This document shows, piece after piece, positions 5,544 to 7,276 of a stretch of DNA of 7,276 bases (positions within the stretch are counted from its first letter, which is position 1; the number at the start of each line of letters is the position of its first letter). Made by a program: the position numbers and the translations under genes. The notes beneath the pieces are model-generated. The model was not told the origin of the DNA. It saw nothing but the letters and a program-made list of their open reading frames with translations, and searched no databases. Source of the DNA: Clostridia bacterium (GTDB lineage: Bacteria; Bacillota; Clostridia; CAKSNL01; HGM11501); assembly GCA_900766735.1 (NCBI GenBank), contig CAAFWO010000041.1:1-7276 (forward strand), read 5' to 3'.

Positions 5544-6544
5544 GTGGAAAAATTCAACTTACAGCTTTTTGCCGATGTCACCAATAAGACCACATCGGCG
5601 TCGACGGGAAATAATCTTTCCGCCGAGAACAAAACATTTTATGACAGGGAGCTTATAAAGATGGCAGGTCCGAACCTTGTCTATTCGCAGTTTGCACAGA
5701 AAAGAAACATTCAGAAAAACGGCAGAAAGACGATTGAATTCAGAGGGTTCAAGCCTCTTGCCAAGGCAACCACTTCCTTGACCGAGGGCGTGACCCCCGA
5801 CGGTCAGACGCTCGACATTACATCGATGACGTTAGGCCAGTACGGCGGATTTGTCCGCATTACCGATTTTCTGGATCTAACTGCGATCGACCCCGTCATG
5901 ACCGAAACGGTCGACATGATAGGCGACCAGGCAGGCCGTACGGTGGACACACTCGTCCGCGACGTCGTTATGACCGGGACAAACGTTCAGTATGCCGACG
6001 GAAGCGTATCATCGAGAGCAGCACTCACAGGCGGCGCGGCTACGGGAACAACTACCTCACGGTAGACGTTATAAAAAAAGCGGTCCGCGCACTGTGCAAA
6101 CAGAACGCAAAGCCGATCGACGGATATTTCGCTGCGATCGTACACCCCGACACGGCATACGACCTTATGAGCGACCCGGAGTGGAAAGAGATGAATAAAT
6201 ACACCTCCGGAAACGTCGAGAAGCTCTACAAGGGCGAGATCGGCTGTGTCGCCGGCGTGAGATTCGTCGAGTCCACAGAGGCAAAGATCTGGAAGGGCAC
6301 GACCGACGGAGGAAAGGACGGAAGAGCCGTTTACGGAACGATCGTCCTCGGTGCTAACGCATACGGCACGACAGAGATCGAAGGCAACAATCTTCGCACA
6401 GTCATAAAGCAGTTGGGCACGGCAGACCCGCTCGATCAGCGTTCGACCATCGGCTGGAAGGCGACACTTACGACAAAAATCCTGGTAGACGAGTATATGG
6501 TGAGGGTTGAGACATGCTCATCGTTTAACTCGGACGCAAATTAA
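5544..6544 (+). pseudogene. Phage major capsid protein, N4-gp56 family, split by a -1 frameshift
   Basis: The start is a GTG at 5544 after AGGAGG (5530-5535), giving MEKFNLQLFADVTNKTTSA, the classic opening of Clostridia phage capsid proteins of the N4-gp56 (HK97-fold) family. The first frame runs 173 residues to a TAG at 6063-6065, through GRKTIEFRGFKPLAKATT and LGQYGGFVRITDFLDLTA. The rest of the protein continues in the -1 frame from about 6041 (YGNNYLTVDVIKKAV, AKPIDGYFAAIVHPDTAYDL, GANAYGTTEIEGNN) to TAA at 6542-6544. Joined, it would be about 333 residues, a normal length. Loss of one base around 6020-6050, in a G/C-rich stretch, accounts for the break; adding one G before GCTACGGG would restore LTGGAGYGNNYLTVDV. 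Earlier in-frame starts at 5466 (GTG) and 5502 (ATG) lack good ribosome sites. Whether this is a true mutation or a sequencing error cannot be told here. Confidence 0.87.
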
Positions 6545-6558
6545 AGAGAAACAGCATT

Positions 6559-6813
6559 ATGGCAGAGAAGAAAGAAGAAAAAATCTTAGCCCCCGATCCC
6601 GAGGAGGTCGTCGAGAGAAGATACATGAGAGAATCGGAGCACGGCGGCAAAACGATTTTCTGTTCGGTGAACGGCACGGCGATATACGTTCCGTGCGGTA
6701 AGAGCGTGAAGATCAAGAGAAAGTACGCCGAGGTCATCGACAGGTCTTTCACCGAAATAGAGAGAGTCAGAGAACGTGCCGAGGCTTTCGCGCGCGAGGG
6801 AGAGCAGGCGTAA
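6559..6813 (+). CDS. Small phage head-associated protein downstream of capsid
   Basis: This 84-residue hydrophilic protein begins MAEKKEEKILAPDPEEVVER. Its centre, KTIFCSVNGTAIYVPCGKSV (residues 31-50), followed by an AEVIDRSFTEIERV helix, resembles the small proteins often encoded just after N4-gp56 capsid genes, which have a VxVNGxxYxIPxGxxVxVP-like core and a charged helical tail. Their role in the head is not established; a head decoration or assembly role is only a guess from position. The ATG at 6559 has a weak purine-rich GAGAAA upstream. It starts 15 bases after the capsid stop, so the two are one transcription unit, closed by the terminator that follows. Confidence 0.72.
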   Translation: MAEKKEEKILAPDPEEVVERRYMRESEHGGKTIFCSVNGTAIYVPCGKSVKIKRKYAEVIDRSFTEIERVRERAEAFAREGEQA

Positions 6814-6820
6814 AAAACAG

Positions 6821-6854
6821 AGGGCGGACAGCTTTAAGAGCTGTCCGCCCTTTT
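6821..6854 (+). terminator. Strong terminator after the capsid unit
   Basis: GGGCGGACAGCT (6822-6833) pairs perfectly with AGCTGTCCGCCC (6839-6850) around a five-base loop, with one extra A-T pair at 6821/6851, and is followed by TTTT. It starts eight bases after the small gene's stop codon. Confidence 0.92.
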
Positions 6855-6855
6855 G

Positions 6856-6865
6856 CCGTATACGG
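6856..6865. repeat. Palindrome CCGTATACGG, second copy of the CGTATACG motif
   Basis: This perfect 10-bp palindrome lies five bases after the second terminator stem. It shares CGTATACG and a following T-run with the palindrome at 5435-5444. Function unknown. Confidence 0.4.
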
Positions 6866-6911
6866 ACTTTTTTAGAGGACTGATTGAATGTAGAATGTGT
6901 TATGGTCCCTT

Positions 6912-6931
6912 GGCCGGGCCGCAGTCCGGCC
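6912..6931 (+). promoter_or_regulatory. GC-rich hairpin just upstream of the connector gene ribosome site
   Basis: GGCCGG (6912-6917) can pair with CCGGCC (6926-6931); an alternative five-base stem GGCCG/CGGCC uses 6917-6921 and 6927-6931. It ends six bases before AGGAG. There is no T-run, so it is not a terminator; it could protect the transcript end or affect translation. Confidence 0.4.
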
Positions 6932-6947
6932 TAAGAAAGGAGAAAAA

Positions 6948-7276
6948 ATGAATAAGACACTTAAAGAAATAATCGCTCTTGCCGACGAGCTGAACCCGAA
7001 CGCCTTTTCGAACGACATTAAGGCAAGCTGGGTCTCCGAGGCGGAGCACACCGTTTTATCGGAAATTCACTGCCTCGCGCCCGGCGAGATTCAGGATCTT
7101 TTCCCTTACGAGGCGCATAAAAACGACCGGCTGACCCTCGCACCGGGTGACGACAAGATATATGTCTTATACCTTCAGGCGATGATTGACTTTTCAAACA
7201 AGGAATACGCCGCGTATAACAACGACATGGCGCTCTTTAACGAGAGCCTCGACACATACGCCAAGTGGTACGTCCG
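6948..7276 (+). CDS. Phage head-tail connector-type protein (N-terminal part, runs off right edge)
   Basis: An ATG at 6948-6950, six bases after AGGAG (6938-6942), opens 109 codons that stay open to the window edge. The protein begins MNKTLKEIIALADELNPNAF. It contains LTLAPGDDKIYVLYLQAMID and then NKEYAAYNNDMALFNESLDT before AKWYVR. The short N-terminal helix with KPNAF/NPNAF, the P-x-DxxYxxYLxAxID segment and the YNxxMAxFN repeat are what I recognise from small (about 110-130 residue) connector-like proteins encoded after capsid genes in Clostridia prophages; they act at the portal ring where the tail attaches. It is separated from the capsid unit by a terminator, so it must have its own promoter or depend on readthrough; no convincing promoter is seen between 6866 and 6911. 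Only the extreme C-terminus is missing. Confidence 0.8.
   Translation, partial: MNKTLKEIIALADELNPNAFSNDIKASWVSEAEHTVLSEIHCLAPGEIQDLFPYEAHKNDRLTLAPGDDKIYVLYLQAMIDFSNKEYAAYNNDMALFNESLDTYAKWYV

Noticed and set aside
6036..6065. Programmed -1 ribosomal frameshift in the capsid gene
   Set aside because: No X-XXY-YYZ slippery heptamer is present at the switch (GGGAACA does not fit), and the shift falls in a conserved part of the fold where recoding is not expected.

Overview
The window looks like a chromosomal segment of a gut-type Clostridia (Firmicutes, possibly Oscillospirales or a relative). This is inferred from gene content: a TnpV-type transposon protein, a YozG-like XRE regulator paired with a small membrane protein, sigma-A-like promoters with 16-17 bp spacers, strong AGGAGG ribosome sites with several TTG/GTG starts, and phage head genes of the Clostridia N4-gp56 type. 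No rRNA, tRNA or CRISPR array was seen.

Left part, minus strand (1-936). The window opens inside a tnpV gene, the edge of a mobile element that continues to the left. Next comes a two-gene operon read leftward: a 65-residue XRE repressor and a 138-residue four-helix membrane protein. Its promoter (TTGACA-N16-TATAAT) overlaps a perfect 14-bp inverted repeat, which suggests autoregulation.

Centre, plus strand (980-4720). A divergent promoter drives a 446-residue protein whose N-terminal half resembles the substrate-binding (S) component of ECF vitamin transporters and whose C-terminal half is a GGDEF diguanylate cyclase lacking the inhibitory I-site. A clean terminator follows. A patatin-like phospholipase and a MATE-family efflux protein come next, each with its own recognisable promoter; the -35 box of the MATE promoter overlaps the patatin stop codon.

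Right part, plus strand (4721-7276). Directly after the MATE stop codon the sequence becomes decayed phage. It holds a start-less fragment matching the C-terminus of a large terminase, then a HicB-family antitoxin without a usable start (an in-frame ATG upstream is cut off by TGA) and without a toxin, then a 14-bp terminator stem. A major capsid gene of the N4-gp56 type follows, broken by a -1 frameshift near 6020-6050. After it come a small head-associated protein, a second strong terminator, and a head-tail connector-type gene that runs off the right edge. Portal and protease genes, expected between terminase and capsid, are missing, so this is most likely a degraded or internally deleted prophage. 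The two findings most worth following are the S-component/GGDEF fusion and the capsid unit bracketed by two terminators, each followed by the same 8-bp palindrome.
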